Assembly: GCA_002205965.3 (NCBI GenBank)
Contig: NADL03000623.1
Coordinates: 930,001-994,000, forward strand
Reading direction: 5' to 3'
Source: Kappaphycus alvarezii
Taxonomy: Eukaryota; Rhodophyta; Florideophyceae; Gigartinales; Solieriaceae
DNA: 64,000 bases
A program made the translations under genes and the position numbers. Position 1 is the stretch's first letter. The number at the start of each line of letters is the position of its first letter. The notes under the pieces are model-generated. The model saw only the letters and a list, made by a program, of their open reading frames with translations. It was not told the origin of the DNA and did not search any database. Positions 10,560 through 23,065 of the stretch are shown here, piece by piece.

Positions 10560-12168
10560 AATGCAATAGTGTCCCGTGAGTGCGATTCCTTTGTGATGTA
10601 CCGGGGCGCCTCGTGGAAAGCTGGGTGCTCTGGTGCGTACAAATCTGCCACATTTCAAAGGTGCCGGCGCGGAAGTGACTAGGGATGTTGCACAAGGCGA
10701 GAAGATTCACGTTGACTTTCGCTAAAGGCGGAAAAATGAGTGTTTGCCTATGGTAGAGCTCATTGAACTAGATGAACTTCAACCTTGTTTGGCCTTAAGA
10801 AGCGTACGTGTAGCGCAAGGAGAAAACGCACGTGAAACCTCTCGGGCAGAGGTTGTATGTTCAGTTGAACGTCATTGGATTAGATCACAACTCGCAGAAA
10901 GGATCCCCTCTCACTATTACCTGTGCGGAAAGCAGGAGTTGTATACAGAAGCCTTGAACTGAATTTGTCATTGGTGTTACGGGTCAACCCGACATCAGCA
11001 TGACTCAAGGGCCCATGTTGTATGCGATCCAGATACTGAATGCATTAAACTTCTTTCTTCATCCAACATCATCCTTATCGGCAGGCTGCTGTGTTGCACA
11101 TACTTGGGATACAAATAACGGACATTTTTGCTGTTCTTTACGCAGATGGACCGTAAACAAGGGGTCTAGAGAACTCTGACTTTAACCACACCAGCTTCAA
11201 TACATAATGCTCGTTATGGGGTTATTGATTAGGGGACTTATTCCTGTACGGATTATTGCCGGGCACTCGATTTTTCTTTGATCCATGCAGAGAAAGATTT
11301 TTGTAACTGGGAAGAAGACAGGATATTAATCGGGACGTCGATGCATCTGCATGAGGAAAGCTTTTTCACAGGTTACCGATGCCGATGTATTCCATTACAT
11401 GGATGGAAGAATTGCTGTTGGGCGTAAGCCAACCTGACAGTTACTGCTGTTTCAAAATTTGAACTTGGCAGTCGTCTGGAGAATAGTGTAAAGGTGATAA
11501 ATTAGGAAAACTTTGAGGAATTGGCATTTAACTGAGTGCGTGCAACGGAGGGGCTCGTAGCGCAGGCCCAATGTACTGATGGAGATTTAGTCACAGCAGA
11601 TGCTTATTACAGAGTCGCCTCGCTGAGAGGGAGATTGCATTTTGCATTACCAGGAAGTTTTTCGCGAGCTGCAGAGATGTGTTGATACGATGGGAATAAC
11701 GTATTACTTTGAAGGGCTTGTGAAATGCATGGTCCCGACGCCAATTCTTCTGATAAGTAATAATGTCGAGGTAAGCTTGAGAAGAGGATGTGTGGTTTTC
11801 TTGTGAGAAATTGCAGATGGAAGATGGAGAATTGAATGATACATGTACAAAACACTGTTTGGATCGGATGAGTCATTGCAGTCGGACAGAACGACTGTTA
11901 AGTGAATTAGAGAACGAGTTTGGCAAGCGATGTGGCAGGCTTGCCAGGCTCTGGTACGGCAAACTTGCGGCGCTTTGAAGGCTTCTTTGAGTGCAAGGAT
12001 TCCGAGATGAAGTATCCCTTGAAAGTCACAGAAGGGAGTTGTTGGGTCTTATGTAATTCTGCTCGGACCAGAATACGAGAAGTTGCTGAGGAGGAGGAAG
12101 GACTTAAAGAATCAAGATTGTTGACGGATGCAATCTTCCGCATGATCCATGCAGCAGAATCGCGTTGA
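10560..12168 (+). other. Unidentified coding-like stretch, possibly a broken gene
   Basis: Several non-repetitive protein-like segments lie on the plus strand in more than one frame: 10744-10962, pieces between about 11.25 and 11.7 kb, and 11920-12168, which ends with RMIHAAESR and a stop. An AATAAA sits directly after that stop at about 12172, as expected for a 3' end. The stretches contain stops between them, so this is either a multi-exon gene, a pseudogene or sequence with indel errors. I recognise no domain and assign no function. Confidence 0.25.
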
Positions 12169-12285
12169 AATAAAGGATTAAAATTACGCTGTTATTTAGT
12201 ATTTTCGTGCACTTGAAAATCTTGCACGGTGTGAAGGGGCGCAGAGCGATAGGTCAGTTTACGTTTAAAGGGTTTTATTACATAC

Positions 12286-12350
12286 TGTACAGTACTGTAG
12301 GTGGCATTGTACAGTACTGTACAGCACTGTGCAGCGCATACTGTTCGTTT
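12286..12350. repeat. GTAC-rich dyad cluster
   Basis: Overlapping palindromic TGTACAGTAC/TACTGTACAG units in a spacer. Similar clusters occur at about 5145-5172, 13726-13803, 29214-29239, 46940-47105 and 52485-52830. Confidence 0.6.
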
Positions 12351-13725
12351 ATTGTACAATACATTTGTATACTGTAAAGTAGACGAGGTCAAGAGCAGAA
12401 GAGGTCTTGATGCATCGTTTCCCAGATATGGTAGACATTTACTTGACTTGTGACGAAAAGCCGACAAGCGCTGCAAACCATGTTTGTTTGTTGTATCAAT
12501 GTGCCTGAGTGGTTTAGCGAAGGCAAGGAAGGCGATTGCGTCATACAGGGGTACGTCCTCAAAATTGTTTACATATGGAGATGAAATACATAGTCACGGA
12601 ATATTCTGACGGTGGCGTGGCAAGGAGGCAGAGAGTGGAATGCGGCAGTGGAGGGGGAGCAAGTTAAAAGGGGAGGAATTGGAACGGAGATTGCGTCAAG
12701 AGGCGTAGGTTTTGACAAGGTCGTGGAGATAGGGGAGAGAGAAAGCGAGTGAACAGGTTGTGCTGGTACAATGGTATGAGTAGAACAGGCGAATCTATGA
12801 AAGGACGTTCTTGGCGTATTCCTTTAAAGTTTCGCGTTACAATAATAAGCATATATTTAAAATAAAGCACACACAAAAGCAGTGGTGAGCAGGGGTGCAG
12901 CAGTTTTGGCTTTTGCCTTGAAAAGATGAATAAAGGATTCAATCGGCAACACAGTCACATGGTATCTCGCTACGCTAACTTTTATTACAAACACAACCAC
13001 TTGATGCCGAGGAGCGTTCATACATGTCGTGTGATATCTTGCACTGTACTGTACAACTCCAGTTAAATGCTTTTTTGTACATGCGACGTGGCGAAAGGGG
13101 AACTTGAAATGATTTCAGAGTGGATCATTTGAATCATTGTCGGCTATCAGTTCCGGGTCAAACAGAAGCCCATGACGAAAGTAGTGGGTGGAGATGAGAC
13201 GTTGTCATCTTTCCTCTGTAGTTGCAATGATGACGTTGATGGCCCACAGAGCCATCAACTTCGACACAGAGGTACAAACAATGCTGTGTGTCGCAGAAAC
13301 AACAACATCATGGAAAAGAATGAGAACGCGAGTAACTGAGAGTATGGAGCATTCAAGGACCGTCTGTGCTCTGGTTTGACGCTGATTTTAGTTGAAATTC
13401 CTCGTGACGCCCTGCAAAGCAAAAACAGAATAAACTAAAGCGCCACCGCGAGGTACCATCGCTAATGTCTTGTCTTCCAGTTGTGGCGATGTATCGGATA
13501 GTGCAGATCGCAGTATGAAGAGGGATGGTCGATACGTTTTAGCAGCTGTATTGATACGGTTGGCCATCGACACGGACTACCCGCCCTTTGCGCTAATTGT
13601 TAAACCCGAGAGCATTCGCGTCCTACCGTAAGCGCGAGAGACGTCTTCAAACTGAACCCAAAGAGGCCTTACACTCAGCTTTGCATTGCAAGGCAGATGC
13701 GGAACTACTGTACCAGCAGACGGAA

Positions 13726-13803
13726 CAATACTGTACAGTACAGTACATCTTCTTGCTATACTGTTACTGTACTGTACACAAAGTACAGTACAGTACCGTA
13801 CCA
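13726..13803. repeat. GTAC-rich dyad cluster
   Basis: Tandem and inverted CTGTACAGTACAGTAC-type units separated by an AT-rich 30-bp stretch. The two halves can pair with each other. Confidence 0.6.
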
Positions 13804-14190
13804 TTTGTTGTCCAACACATTGTGATAGAATCAGGAAAGAGCCTCAGCGACGAAAATAAATTACAAATACAACAGAAAAAAGCGGGAGTAAAACAACAAT
13901 CGTTAACCGCAACGGGAGAGTCGTCCGCCCACGACAGAACTACTGTAGTCTGGCATCTTGGATCTACGGTACGACTTTGGAATTTTTTCAGACTCATTTT
14001 CTTTGTTATTTTTACAAAGATTATGACGGCTACCACCGCCGTGCTTTTTCAGTTTTGGCACCTCACCCACCAAGTCAGACATTTTCTTTTTTTTTTTGAA
14101 AATCCAACAAGCGCCACAGTCCATCCATACGACAGCCTGTTGACATGACCCCGTGGGGGGCTATATTTTCACATGCACAGTAGATACGAA

Positions 14191-14633
14191 AAAAGCTAAT
14201 GCTTTGCTTTTCTCTTTCTCTTTTCTTTTCGGTCGTCAAACGCATACGCCATCTCATCAGTTTTCCCGTACCCGTCCGCACCAAAGTGTTGTTATCACTT
14301 CGTCTCTCTGGTCATCTCAACATCTCTACCCTTTTCTTCTCCCATCCTCACGCTCCCGCGTTAAACAATAATCCTTCTTCCTCGTTCCACGCATCTCTCC
14401 CCTCTGCATCATCCCTCTTCACAACCCATCTCCTTCCCCAGTTGCCGATGAGTGCCCACGCGTATCGCAACAATCAGCATTTTTTCAAACTCTCCACACC
14501 CTTTTCTCGTTTCATCAACACGATGTCAACCCGCATTCCTTCCTAACCTTCCACCACTTCCACGTCGTATTCATCCGCACAGAAATCAACCATATCCTCG
14601 TCTTCTCATCCTGGCGACCCTGCCTACCCGCCA
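14191..14633 (+). promoter_or_regulatory. Pyrimidine-rich leader upstream of the GLTSCR1-domain gene
   Basis: About 400 bp of C/T-rich sequence precede the first usable ATG of the gene. A comparable C-rich leader precedes hemA at about 47.4-47.74 kb, so this may be the 5' UTR/promoter style of the genome. An ATG at 14523 is followed by a stop after seven codons, so it could be a small upstream ORF or a start lost to an indel. No TATA element is evident. Confidence 0.3.
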
Positions 14634-17600
14634 ATGCACCCCGCCACAGGTGGGCCCGGTCCTCCGCGTCCCCCTCCATCCCCACCCCCGAATCTTCCAT
14701 CACACAATCCTGCTTCCGAACCGTACGTTTCACCCTCCTTCCCCTCAAACTTTACCACACTCCTTGCCGCTCAATCTCCCCATTTGTTTCCAAATTTCCC
14801 GCTAACCCAAACTCTTTCCACATCACTTTGTCACATCACTTGCAATCACAGCGCCATGCACATGTTTCCATTTAATCCATCCGCACCACCTCCCAATCTC
14901 CCTCTCCACATCCCTCAGCAAGATTCCCTTCCCGCACCCCAACCCTCCTCCTTTGACACCAACGAGCCATTCGCCAACGATCCCTTCCTGGCAAACATGT
15001 CCCGTGATCCCCCTCAGCCTCCAACCACCGCCCCCAACCAACCGACTCAGCCCATCTCCACCTCTCGCGACTTTTTCGGAGATCTTGAATCCGCATTCGC
15101 TATCCCCGCTCCGTCTCAACCACAACCCTCATCCCAAGAAGACCCCTTCAACAACGTCCTCGATGACGCTCTCACCCTTCCCAATCCTACTCCACCCTCC
15201 CATTCGCTTCATCACTCCTCTCAACCCCCAATCCCCATCCTTCTACTCACCACCCTCCTCCATTTCCAACCTTCCACTACTCGGCTCCCACTCCGTCGGC
15301 TCCCGCTCCACTCGCACCCTCTCTTGTTCCCCAACATCATCGCTACGCCCAACCCGCCTCTACACAACCCGCCCGTCTCGCTCCTCATCACCCCCCAAAC
15401 CTTCGCCCACAACAATGGCAACAACAGCAGCACCAAACCCCCGTCCGGCCCCAGCATATCCGCCAACATCCCCCCCAACATCCCTTCCAGCCGCAACAAC
15501 ACCTTCAACATCTCCATCAACTTCAACCGCAACTTCACGCCCCACACACCCGAGCCTCGCTACATTCACGACCGCAGCATATTCTCCCTCACCAACAGCC
15601 CGCTCCCCAACAATCCGCCTCTCAACCCTCGCTACCACAATCCTTCACGACACCTTCCGCTGCCAGTGCCACAAACCCGACGGCCGCAGTGTCGCAGGTG
15701 CATCCGAGACCCGTGCCATCCGTGTCTGCCAAGGTTATGGATCAATCCGCCGTCTTACGTTCGCAAGGTGCTCCGAATCTCATGTTTAGACAAGAGTCGT
15801 TTCCATCCGAAAGCGCCGCCGCCCAGCAGCCTTACATACAGTCGGCCACGTTGCCTGGTACTTCAAATGTCGCTTCCGCCATGGCCAGTCCTTCCGCCTC
15901 TGTTCATCCTCAAGAGGGCAGCAGTGTTGTCTCTGGAAAGAAGAAGGCGTCGGCCAGGAAGCAGCAGAGGAGACCGAGGAAGAGTCGCGGGTCGGCTGCG
16001 AGTAGTCCCGCTCATTCGATGACTACTAGAGATTCCGTGTCGCAGCAGACTGCGTTGGGGGTGCAGCAGGGTTCTCAGTTGCAATCCAGGATCCTGCCCC
16101 AACAGATCACCGGAGACGGAAACAGGTTTGCGGCACCAACGCAGGAGACGAGGCAAGTGGGAGTAACAGCTCATGTGGGACAAAACTTGAGGCAATCGCC
16201 GCAGCAGTTGGAGCAAATTCGGCAGATGCAAACGCGGTTTTTGATCCAACAGCAACAGCAGCATCAGGAGAGGAGAAGGGCCGTTAGTGCGGCACTGGGG
16301 AATGGAGGGCAGGGCAATCCGTTTCCTGCGGCGGCGTTGGTGGGGGGTGCGGCCAAATCGCAGCTGTTTGATTCAAGAGCGACGCCACAAGCGGCGGGGG
16401 CGGGGGGATCAGAATCAAATGGTGTGTCGCAGATACAGAAGAATGAGATGTCGACTGTAGCAAAGTTTGATACGACCGCACTTGAAAACACAATGGCGAG
16501 GACTACGAATCCAGAGGTTTACGCGGCACTAAGACAGCAACTGGATATTTTGCAGAGAAGTGTTGCTGATCGCGGCATGATTCGGGGGGCGGCGCAAGGT
16601 CGCGGAATGGATCAGGGTGCTACGCAAGTTGGGTCCATTCCTGCTGGGGGGGCTCTGGCGCATCGATTTCAGCAACAAGGGCTTCAGCGACAACAACAGC
16701 AGCAGCCCGGGCAACAATCAAGGCTGACAGGGCAGCAACAGGTCGTGTCAGAGCGTGTGCAAGGCGCGGGACAAGCGATTCCGGCCGGGCTTGCGTATCG
16801 GGGCCAAGGGTCTGGAGAGCAGGCCAATGTGCTAAATCCTCATGCCAATCGCAGCATGGCTTCTTTACCACAACATATTCAACACCAGATACAGGCTCAG
16901 ATCCAAGCTCAACACATTCAAGCTCAGTTGCAAAACCAAGCACAGTTTTCGAAACAGCGACCTCCTCAGGGAAAAGACCCAGGTGTGCCCGCGAGTTCCA
17001 GCACCGCATCTGCGGTATTCTCGGCAGGGTTAGTTTCAGTCGATGACCGAGTACGAAACACTGGTACGAAATCTGCTGCTACCGGCCCTGCACAGGCCAA
17101 CGGGACAATGCCACCTTCTGTGGCCTCAAGTATTAATCCACATGCACAACTTTTAACATCAAGTTTGCCGCTATCGGCTGCTACTGGTCAGTCAAAAGGT
17201 ATTGCAGGTCCCGGTAGACGGCGAAGTGCAACTCAAACCCAAGGACCTGATGTGTCTCAAATGTCGAATGCGCAAATATCGGCACTGCAGGCAATGAATA
17301 CGCGGAGGAAAGAGGAAAGTGAAAAGCTAGAGGCAGAAAGAAAGCGATTTGCCCTAGAGGCCGAACTGCGGGACGTAGCGAGCCGGAAAAAGAGGCGCCT
17401 AGCAAATGCACCCGGTAACGATTTGGGTTCCGTCTTATCGCCAGACTACTGGACACCCTTTATGAGTGTATCTGACGCTTGGCAGAGATTGGTGCCCTAC
17501 CACATTTTGCTGCCGAAAAAACCTGCTGAAAATACTGGGGAGAAGTGGAACGCTGAAGTCGAGAGCCTTTGCGAGAAGTATCGAACGTGGCTTAGGGCAT

Positions 17601-19293
17601 TGAAGGGAAAGTTTAATGGCCTTTCTGAGTTGGATCACGAGAATATTGCAACGCAATGTGGCGATTTTGGAACCAGAGCTTTGAATAATGATGATTGCAT
17701 TGTCATGGAGCAGGTGCTGTTGGAAGATGTCTACGAAACGGCCCGCAAGGAGAAGGCTCTCGCGGACAAGAGAGCCCAAGAGATAGAGAGACGGAAGGCT
17801 ATAGAAGCACAAGCGAGACAACTTGCACAGCAAGATTCCATAGCCCTCGCAATTTCGCGGCAGAATGCGATGAGAGCTGTTCGAACAAAGCCAGCTGCTC
17901 CATTAGACAGGAGGCATGAATACTCGACCAACATGTATGGGGCTTCATCCGCGAGTAGCAACGCACCAATAACTCACCGTGGTATTATCTTGAATTCACA
18001 GGCGCATGGTGCGTTGACACAAATGCCGAAATCAGCGACTTTGCCAACGACCGCGCTCAATGTTCAGTCAAAACATGTAGGACAATCAAGTAGTATTCTG
18101 CCTCAACGGGGCGGGAGCACATTTCCCGGGGCTGTACCAATGCAGGGGCACCCAAGCACGCTCATTTCAGCATCAGAATCACAGCCCAGTTTGCAAAGGG
18201 CACCGCCAAGTGGTCCGTCAAGTTTTCAATATTACCAGGTTCCGCCCCGTAACAACGTAATGGAAAAACAACTAGCCTCGGGTCAAGGTCCATCGCCCTC
18301 TGTGAGATCGCTGAACCATGTTGGAGGTTCGCTCGAAGAAAAGCATACAGGAAGATCACCGCCCGGCCCACCCCCAGTTCAAGAAAGGCAATCTCTGGTT
18401 ATCACCTCTGGGCCGATAGCAGGGCAGCTAGGAAGCGTGAGGGAAACCACGAACCCTGTAACGTTAAATCAACCTCGTCGGGCTGGTCTGCAAGGTATGA
18501 ATGATTATTCTGCTGGCTTGCTTTCCAGGCAACAGCAACCCTCCCTGGGCATTCCAGTCGCCCGGATGTTGCCACATACAGGACCGGAGAAGGACGTTAG
18601 CCATAAGACCTCGCTGGGTGATCGGGAAATGAGCAAAATGGGTGTGTCTGGTGGTGCGGACGCCGCAGGCCTTGTGGGTCCGTATGGAGGAAAGCACTCG
18701 GGTAACACGGTTCGAGGTGTTGGCCCGAGGCTACACGTCACCGGTTATCCACAGAATGTAATTTCTCACGCTGGAACGACATCGGTTGTAGGTTCATCGC
18801 GCCCAAAGCTTGCCCAGGTACGTAGTAATGGAGACGCCAAAAATGGACTGGAACTAGGCGCAAAACAACTATACCAGGTTCGTGGCCCAGAGATGACAGA
18901 ATCGCGCCTTCCGTCGCTGACAAACGTGCAACCGCCTAGTTCGGTGCATGCTCAGTCTCAGATGAAGAATGCATCTGAGGCATCGCGAGCACCTATATCT
19001 GCACCAGTTTTGAAGCCACAGATCGATGGCCAGCAGCAGGAACACCAGGGCGGGATCAGACCTGTGGATCCACAGGGCTCTCTCGGGGTCCCTCGTTCAC
19101 CTCAGAAAAACAAAGCTGATGATGGATTTTGCCTGCCCAGGTTGGGCTGCAGTCCTGGCCTTCCGTAGGGCTACCTAGTGGAGACTCTCAGAATCAAGAA
19201 GCAAGCAAAGGCCCAGAGACTGCTGCCGATAATGGGAATAAGGAGCGACGTAGCATGGGAATGGGGTCACTGCTTAATTCGGAGGGCAACTGA
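14634..19293 (+). CDS. GLTSCR1/BICRA-like SWI/SNF subunit, glutamine- and proline-rich
   Basis: The diagnostic segment is at about 17430-17730: LSPDYWTPFMSVSDAWQRLV, then PYHILLPKKP, then a helical stretch ending CIVMEQVLLEDVYETARKEK. It matches the GLTSCR1 domain (TPF....DA..RL.PYH) of BICRA/BICRAL and plant BRIP1/2, which anchors these proteins in bromodomain-containing SWI/SNF complexes in the nucleus. Around it are long disordered Q/P/S-rich regions, with poly-Q near 16246-16265, and a charged coiled-coil-like stretch after the domain (17735-17850). The frame from ATG 14634 (PPRPPPSPPP, DPFNNVLDDALTLP) shifts at a C5 run near 15225 into the frame that stays open to 19168. The Q-rich reading upstream of 15689 confirms the join. 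Near 19130 a second frame change or a short intron ending CCTGCCCAG at 19142 gives a tail ending SMGMGSLLNSEGN at 19293. Confidence 0.75.
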
Positions 19294-21515
19294 AGAAGGA
19301 ATGATCTTGAGACTTGTTCATATGTAAGATACACGGCAACGTTGACATGTCACTGATACAAGCATTGACTGGAGTACTTTGTGGATAAATACGATGCCAT
19401 GTAAGGTGTAAAAATCGACTAGGTTGCTGCGAAAGAGGCTGGCAGACAAGACATGCGATGGCCACCGAAGTGGCTATGGTACTGACTGCGTGCAAATTTG
19501 ATCAAGATTAAGGCTCAACTTTTTCTGCTCAAGGGCATGGGTAGTTTCTCCTCTGAACAACTTTAAGTAGCAAGGAGGCTTGAAGTTTAGCTCTTTTCTG
19601 CATCAGTAAACCATAGCGCGGCTAAAATCTGAGCCGGTCACCGGTTTGCTGAGCATCTGCTGACGCTGCGAGCGCTTCTTTGTTGCTGCGTTGCTGACAA
19701 CGGAATTACTGGAGGCGGCGGTCTCGCTGTTGACAGAAATCGGCTACACAGCGTATTGCAATCGCGATGGCATGGACGAAAACTAATCTATGAGGTAGCC
19801 GAGAAGGACGATCGTAGGCTAATGGCTGAACTTCATTATTGTTTTTATAGTACGTATTTCATAGGGGGTGTCGTCAAAAGCTTAGTAGGTCTTTTCTTGG
19901 TAGTACTGTATTACGTCATTTTTCAAGACTTTTTTCCTATCCATCGTCCAATAGTTGCGCATCACGCCATGGCGTGACGGCTAAAACCGTCGAGTGATCA
20001 GTCGCAATAGTTCCAGTCGCAACTGGCATTCTTCAGTACAATGCCCTGCGCGTCCTTGCACGAAGCTATAGCGACGTCCCTCTTATCCTGGGTCCATTTA
20101 AACGCAGCTAACGCGGTAAGTCAGGTTGGTTCCTAACTGTTAGGTCCGTTGTGACAGCGCACTCATCCTGAAAATCGTGAAAATAAAGTAAAAAACCTCC
20201 GATACTGAGACAAGTTACATCAAATGGTTTCTACGGACTTGCAGTGTCTTCGGGTGAGCACTCCAATCCCTTTCCTTTGTGCTTCCTAATGTGATGCAAT
20301 GTAATCTACACAGTATCAACACCTACGGTAATTCATTGAACCGTTTGCTGGAGTAAACGGTTGAGCTGAAGTGGGTGGCTTCCGTACTGAGGACAGTAAG
20401 GGCATGATTCGTTAATCTATTTAGTCTAAGTCCTGAAACACAAGCTCTCCAGAGATACCTCCATCTGACAAGCCCTTTTGCGGCGCGGGCTTCCGTTTCG
20501 AGCCTAATCCTTTCGATTCTCTAGATGTGCCATCTGCAGCCACCTTGTTTCTAGAATGGTATATACCGCGCATTGCAGCCCGATACCACACCTCTGCTGC
20601 TACAGTTCGCTCCCGCGTCGAGCAGCACCATACGAAAGTTTTTGAGGTCATCGGTGGCCAGGGACAATATATATTGGGGTCGATTACAAGTGGTCGAAGT
20701 GTATCATTTATTTAGACCGGTTAGTTAATATACCCGTCACAGACGTGTACGTAAATGTCGAAACACAGGGTGTGAGACCGTGAAGATGACCAAGATTGAA
20801 GTCGTCTCGTAACCTTTCATTCTTGGGACCGTCGGTCGCGCGCCGACGTTATTTATACTGTTTTCTAATTTGTTTCGCAACGTCTTACTGTACGGTTGAC
20901 TCCCTTGCAATTTGTGCAGCTAGTGGGTGCCAGGCAGTATAACACAGGATGCATAGAATTTCATTACGTACTGTACTACTTGCAGACCTGTAGTGCAGCT
21001 ACTTGCCCTTCTATTTCTATCTTGCAGTACGTAGTCTACTGTATATTTTCTCTATCCTATTGTACTGTTGGCGATGCTTGCTAGGACCGTTGTAGTATAA
21101 GGGTCACTAGGACCGCCCGCAAGACTAGCCGCTAAGGAATTCAATTAGTAGCTAGTATATCTGCAGTAGACAGTCGACGGCACCTACTTCCTATAAAAGC
21201 CCGTACCGCCTTGGACTTTGAAGTAAAAACAACATAAACAATTTTATTATCAACCTTCTCAAATGTTTTACATGAGCAAAAACGTCTAAGTTTTTTTCGG
21301 GCTGGCCACTAACGAAGCTAGTCTTCTTTTCATCGTTTGAATTTTCGCGACAACCCGGAACTATACATTCCTCGTGGAATTTAAGAAATAAGCCTATTCG
21401 CTATTCTACACCGAAAATATGCCTATTTGTCCTATTTAGCATTGTTTCAAGCCGCATGTAAGCCGGTAAATACTGACAGCTGCGTTTATTTTTAATTCTT
21501 TTTGAAAATTAACCA
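19294..21515 (+). other. No gene firmly recognised; spacer with small ORFs
   Basis: A 73-codon plus ORF at 19756-19977 has a hydrophobic stretch (SLVGLFLVVLYYVIF) that could be a membrane segment. A 76-codon minus ORF at 20421-20651 ends GISGELVFQDLD. Neither matches a family I know, and either could be chance. The rest is AT-rich. Confidence 0.3.
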
Positions 21516-22249
21516 GTGGCCAATGAGAGAAGCAATTTGATCTTGGTGCCAAGTAGCCCAACTGGCGCGGTGAAATGCAGAACAAGATCTAAATCCCGAT
21601 TTACTTTGTATAAGCTATGTAAATCTGTCAGCATTACACCAAATCCGCCAGTAAGCACTGGAAAAACAGGTGCCATTCCAATTTCGCCAAGTGTCGCAAT
21701 TTCGCCGATCAATCGGGAGATTCCACGTAACATACATAAATCGCTGTTTTAGATCAATTCGAGGCTTTCATTTTCGGCAATTAACATACTGACAGGTGTC
21801 CCTCCAGTTTCGAGTTCAGTTTCTGGTAAAACTTTTTTGAATTCAGGTTCGGGTCAAATTTAGATTGTAGATCTGGCACATATGCCGTGTCGTAAGGTTC
21901 CAGTAATTGATCTTACAGGTCCTCCAACGGCTAACTGTGCTTAAAGATCTACTTCTAATTCTCCGCGTCACCTACGTCGCGAAGCTGATGGCCGTTGGCT
22001 GATCGCATTGGGGCTACTAAGGCTACCTCTAGACGTGTTGCTGCAAAGAGAAGGGGCTCTAAACTTTGCAAGGTTACTTGCAACGGCACTAAAACCTATG
22101 TACTTGGACTATTCACAGAGCTGCAAGCACACGAAGCACTTATAGAACAAGAAAAATCCGCCGTACTGTCAGGAGTGAAAACGCAGCTTCGAAATTTATT
22201 TACATTTACAGCGCTACAAGGCTGGAAAAAATCATTTTATGGTAATTAA
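21516..22249 (+). other. Weak AP2-like relic preceded by a Ser/Pro-rich ORF
   Basis: 21516-21752 is a 78-codon Ser/Pro/Thr-rich ORF (SITPNPPVSTGKTGAIPISP). 21995-22249 encodes a basic segment followed by NGTKTYVLGLFTELQAHEAL, which fits the Y-LG-F-x(5)-A-x-x-A pattern of AP2/ERF-type DNA-binding domains. AP2 proteins are plant and algal transcription factors, and the fold also occurs in homing endonucleases and integrases. Only one copy and half the domain are visible, and the two ORFs are not in one frame. I treat it as a tentative relic. Confidence 0.25.
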
Positions 22250-22579
22250 AAATTAGATTTACCTAAACCCAATATGGATATTCTATCTTATTCTGAGTAA
22301 ATTAAATTATCAAATTAATTGTGATTGTTGTTTGAAAATTAAAAAATTGACAACAAAATGGAAAACAAAAACAAATTGAAAAAAGGTTTGCAGTGGGATA
22401 AAAAATAAAAAGAAAAATAATAGACCACTCACAAAGAATAGGAAGTACAGTAGTACAAAAAAATAAAAAGACCAAAATTTCGAAGAATTAAATCAACATT
22501 AATTTGCACTTGCAAAATGGAATATTAATAGTTTTACGGTCAAAGTATGAGACAGACCGCAGAATTGTAACAGTCTCTG

Positions 22580-23065
22580 GTGGATTGCGTCAAAGGTTAT
22601 GTTGAAGGTAGTTACCTCTCTAGTGATGAATTAAGGGCTTGGTTGCTTAAGGGCTTCCTTATCCCCATGCTTTTCTCGGGACATATTCTGAGCAGTCCAT
22701 CTATCATCCGCAAGTTGATTGTACTTCTCGCGGAATGCAAAGTGCCATCCGTCCGCCAAGAATCTTCTGTACTTTCAAAGACCTTTGCGTCAACTGTTCT
22801 CCACAATGGTAACCACAATAAAGGATTAAACCAAGTTGATGCATATATAAACTTTCTTGCGTCACCAACCGGATCACCGATTAGACTCGCTCCAAACCCC
22901 ATAATTTACACTCCAGTGTCCACCCAACCCCCGGCACCATCTGAAGACGAGGCATCAAACTACATGCCCATGCGCTTTAGAGAAGAAAATAAGAAAAAAA
23001 CCTCGTGATTATAGCACTTGTTAGGGTTATTGTAATAAGGGCCATATTGTTTCTCAATGTCGCCA
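22580..23065 (+). pseudogene. copia-2 Gag with zinc-knuckle remnant
   Basis: A 142-codon ORF carries a helical segment (SDELRAWLLKGFLIPML, then SIIRKLIVLLAECKV) and a proline-rich linker. After its stop at 23006-23008 the sequence continues with a C-x2-C-x4-H-x4-C pattern (GYCNKGHIVSQC) broken by stops. This is the usual Gag nucleocapsid arrangement. Confidence 0.5.

Larger units (their letters stand above)
12190..14190 (+). other. No gene recognised; spacer
   Basis: Only short ORFs lie here (for example 13188-13379 on plus and 13388-13573 on minus), with no recognisable domain. It contains the GTAC dyad clusters at 12286-12350 and 13726-13803 and a T-rich tract near 14085. Confidence 0.4.

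Noticed and set aside
12498-12565. tRNA-like stretch (GCCTGAGTGGTTTAGCGAAGGC)
   Set aside because: The D-arm resembles a type II tRNA, but I could not pair an acceptor stem, anticodon arm or T-loop.
12286-13803. GTAC dyads as copper-response (SBP-type) elements
   Set aside because: GTAC cores bind SBP factors in green plants, but I know of no such factor in red algae, and the repeats look like simple palindromic sequence.
14452-15789. Long overlapping ORFs in the other plus frames and on minus over the C-rich leader and N-terminus
   Set aside because: They are by-products of C-rich, Pro/Ser coding sequence. The Q-rich and DPFNN-type reading continues best into the GLTSCR1 frame.
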